NCBI GenBank assembly: GCA_003511845.1
Contig: DOIV01000298.1
Coordinates: 4,987 to 11,945 of the forward strand
Direction: 5' to 3'
Length of the DNA stretch: 6,959 nt
DNA from: Flavobacteriaceae bacterium
Lineage (GTDB): Bacteria > Bacteroidota > Bacteroidia > Flavobacteriales > Flavobacteriaceae
Below the pieces are notes generated by a model. The model saw nothing but the letters and a program-made list of their open reading frames with translations, had not been told where the DNA came from and made no database searches. Made by a program: the position numbers and the translations under genes. This document shows positions 6,299 through 6,959 of the stretch, one piece after another (positions within the stretch are counted from its first letter, which is position 1; each line of letters starts with the position of its first letter).

Positions 6299-6676
6299 TT
6301 ATCTAGTCATCCCCGAAAAGAAGCCTGTAAAATAGGGGATGAGCCAAATCAACCAAACAATTAGGCTGAATTTATGAAAAGTGGTCAATTGTTTTGGGTC
6401 ATTTTTGATGATGATGTATGTTGCCCAAACGGTATGAACTGCCATTAATAACAAACCCAATATTCCTGTTATGGTATGAAAGTTAAAAATAAGAACATCG
6501 CCGACTTGTTTTTTTACATAAGCCGTACCCAAAGTATCAGCAATTAAACCCAGCCAAAAAAAGATGAGATGCCAAGGTTTTAATTCTTTTTTGATGCGTT
6601 CTGCCCAAACACCAATACTATAAAACAATAAAGCTAAGGTGAAATAGATGAGTGCGTATTTTACAATTTCAGGCAT
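6299..6676 (-). CDS. HsmA/TIGR03987-like four-helix membrane protein
   Basis: This 125-residue integral membrane protein has four predicted helices at about 5-23, 36-55, 63-90 and 101-121. It resembles the uncharacterised HsmA (TIGR03987) family, a recollection from overall pattern and length, so the family name is moderately sure and the function is unknown. Positive charges in ERIKKELK (27-34) put the first loop in the cytoplasm. It has four histidines, H36, H67, H81 and H101, all at or within helices. H67 and H81 are 14 residues apart, a spacing seen in haem-binding helices of b-type cytochromes, so haem binding is possible but unproven. The ATG at 6674-6676 has no Shine-Dalgarno sequence. 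It begins 28 bp after the preceding partial gene in the same direction, so the two may share a transcript. Confidence 0.8.
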   Translation of the reverse strand: MPEIVKYALIYFTLALLFYSIGVWAERIKKELKPWHLIFFWLGLIADTLGTAYVKKQVGDVLIFNFHTITGILGLLLMAVHTVWATYIIIKNDPKQLTTFHKFSLIVWLIWLIPYFTGFFSGMTR

Positions 6677-6704
6677 AATTTTTATTTTAAAAAGTTATTA
6701 ATTT

Positions 6705-6959
6705 TTAGGAAAAAGATAAAAGCATGTCTGAATTGAACCCTAAATCAACGGTACTATTTGATTTGTTATTTTTAGTGTGAAAATTTAAAAACCTTCCATT
6801 AGGTAGCTTTACTGTATTTAAATAATACTCCCCAATAAAAATGCTTTTATCCACTTCAATATTTAATTGATAATCACTTTTTTCATTAACTATAAATTGA
6901 TTTATACGGACAGCATATTTTTCACTTTCACTACCCTTAAATCCAAAATATGATAAATC
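6705..6959 (-). CDS. C-terminal fragment of an unidentified protein
   Basis: A reading frame open from the window edge ends at TAA (6705-6707) and encodes the last 84 residues of a larger protein. The fragment is rich in alternating polar and hydrophobic residues, for example YAVRINQFIVNEKSDYQLNI and EYYLNTVKLPNGRFLNF, which suggests beta structure. No motif lets me assign a family. It is on the same strand as every other gene here and lies 28 bp upstream of the four-helix membrane protein gene. Confidence 0.6.
   Translation of the reverse strand, partial: DLSYFGFKGSESEKYAVRINQFIVNEKSDYQLNIEVDKSIFIGEYYLNTVKLPNGRFLNFHTKNNKSNSTVDLGFNSDMLLSFS

Noticed and set aside
6299..6676. Horizontal transfer of the membrane-protein gene suggested by higher GC
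   Set aside because: Sampled lines are roughly 33-37% GC against about 18-25% in parts of neighbouring genes, but parts of the receptor gene are just as GC-rich, so the contrast is not informative.

Overview
The window looks like AT-rich chromosomal DNA of a Bacteroidota bacterium, most likely a flavobacterium. Three things point there: a TonB-dependent receptor that carries an N-terminal carboxypeptidase-regulatory-like domain ahead of its plug, start codons that mostly lack a Shine-Dalgarno sequence, and a promoter -7 element of the Bacteroidota type (TAnnTTTG). Every gene I can support lies on the minus strand, so transcription runs from high to low coordinates.

In order of transcription: the C-terminal 84 residues of an unidentified protein (6705-6959, cut by the window edge); a four-helix membrane protein of the HsmA/TIGR03987 type (6299-6676); a 232-bp gap holding a perfect 12-bp palindrome; a Crp/Fnr-type regulator (5473-6066); a 296-bp intergenic region; and a tightly packed run of four genes. 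These four are a lipoprotein with an internal duplication (4421-5176), a small cupin (4077-4418), an ABC-type substrate-binding protein fused to two Spy/CpxP-like domains (2325-4067), and a TonB-dependent receptor that runs off the window start (1-2301). The gaps between these four genes are 2, 9 and 23 bp, so they probably form one operon.

The intergenic region at 5177-5472 is the densest part. It holds a 175-bp foldback element (5255-5429) with perfect 12-bp terminal inverted repeats and a perfect 8-bp flanking direct repeat, which is the structure of a MITE-like insertion. Inside it are two oppositely oriented compound hairpins whose outer stems differ between copies but still pair. Directly beside the element is an 18-bp imperfect palindrome containing TGAT-N4-ATCA, the core of an FNR-type operator. 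It is centred about 41 bp upstream of the start site predicted from a TATCTTTG element. The neighbouring regulator has an FNR-like recognition helix, so it is a reasonable candidate to control the four-gene operon.

My reading, as inference, is an FNR-family-controlled envelope uptake or sensing system. The outer-membrane receptor would bring in a ligand, the anchored binding protein with twin Spy-like domains would capture or sense it in the periplasm, and the lipoprotein and cupin would be accessory. The ligand is not identifiable from the sequence; a metal such as copper is one possibility. No ABC permease or ATPase lies in the window, but the operon may continue beyond position 1.
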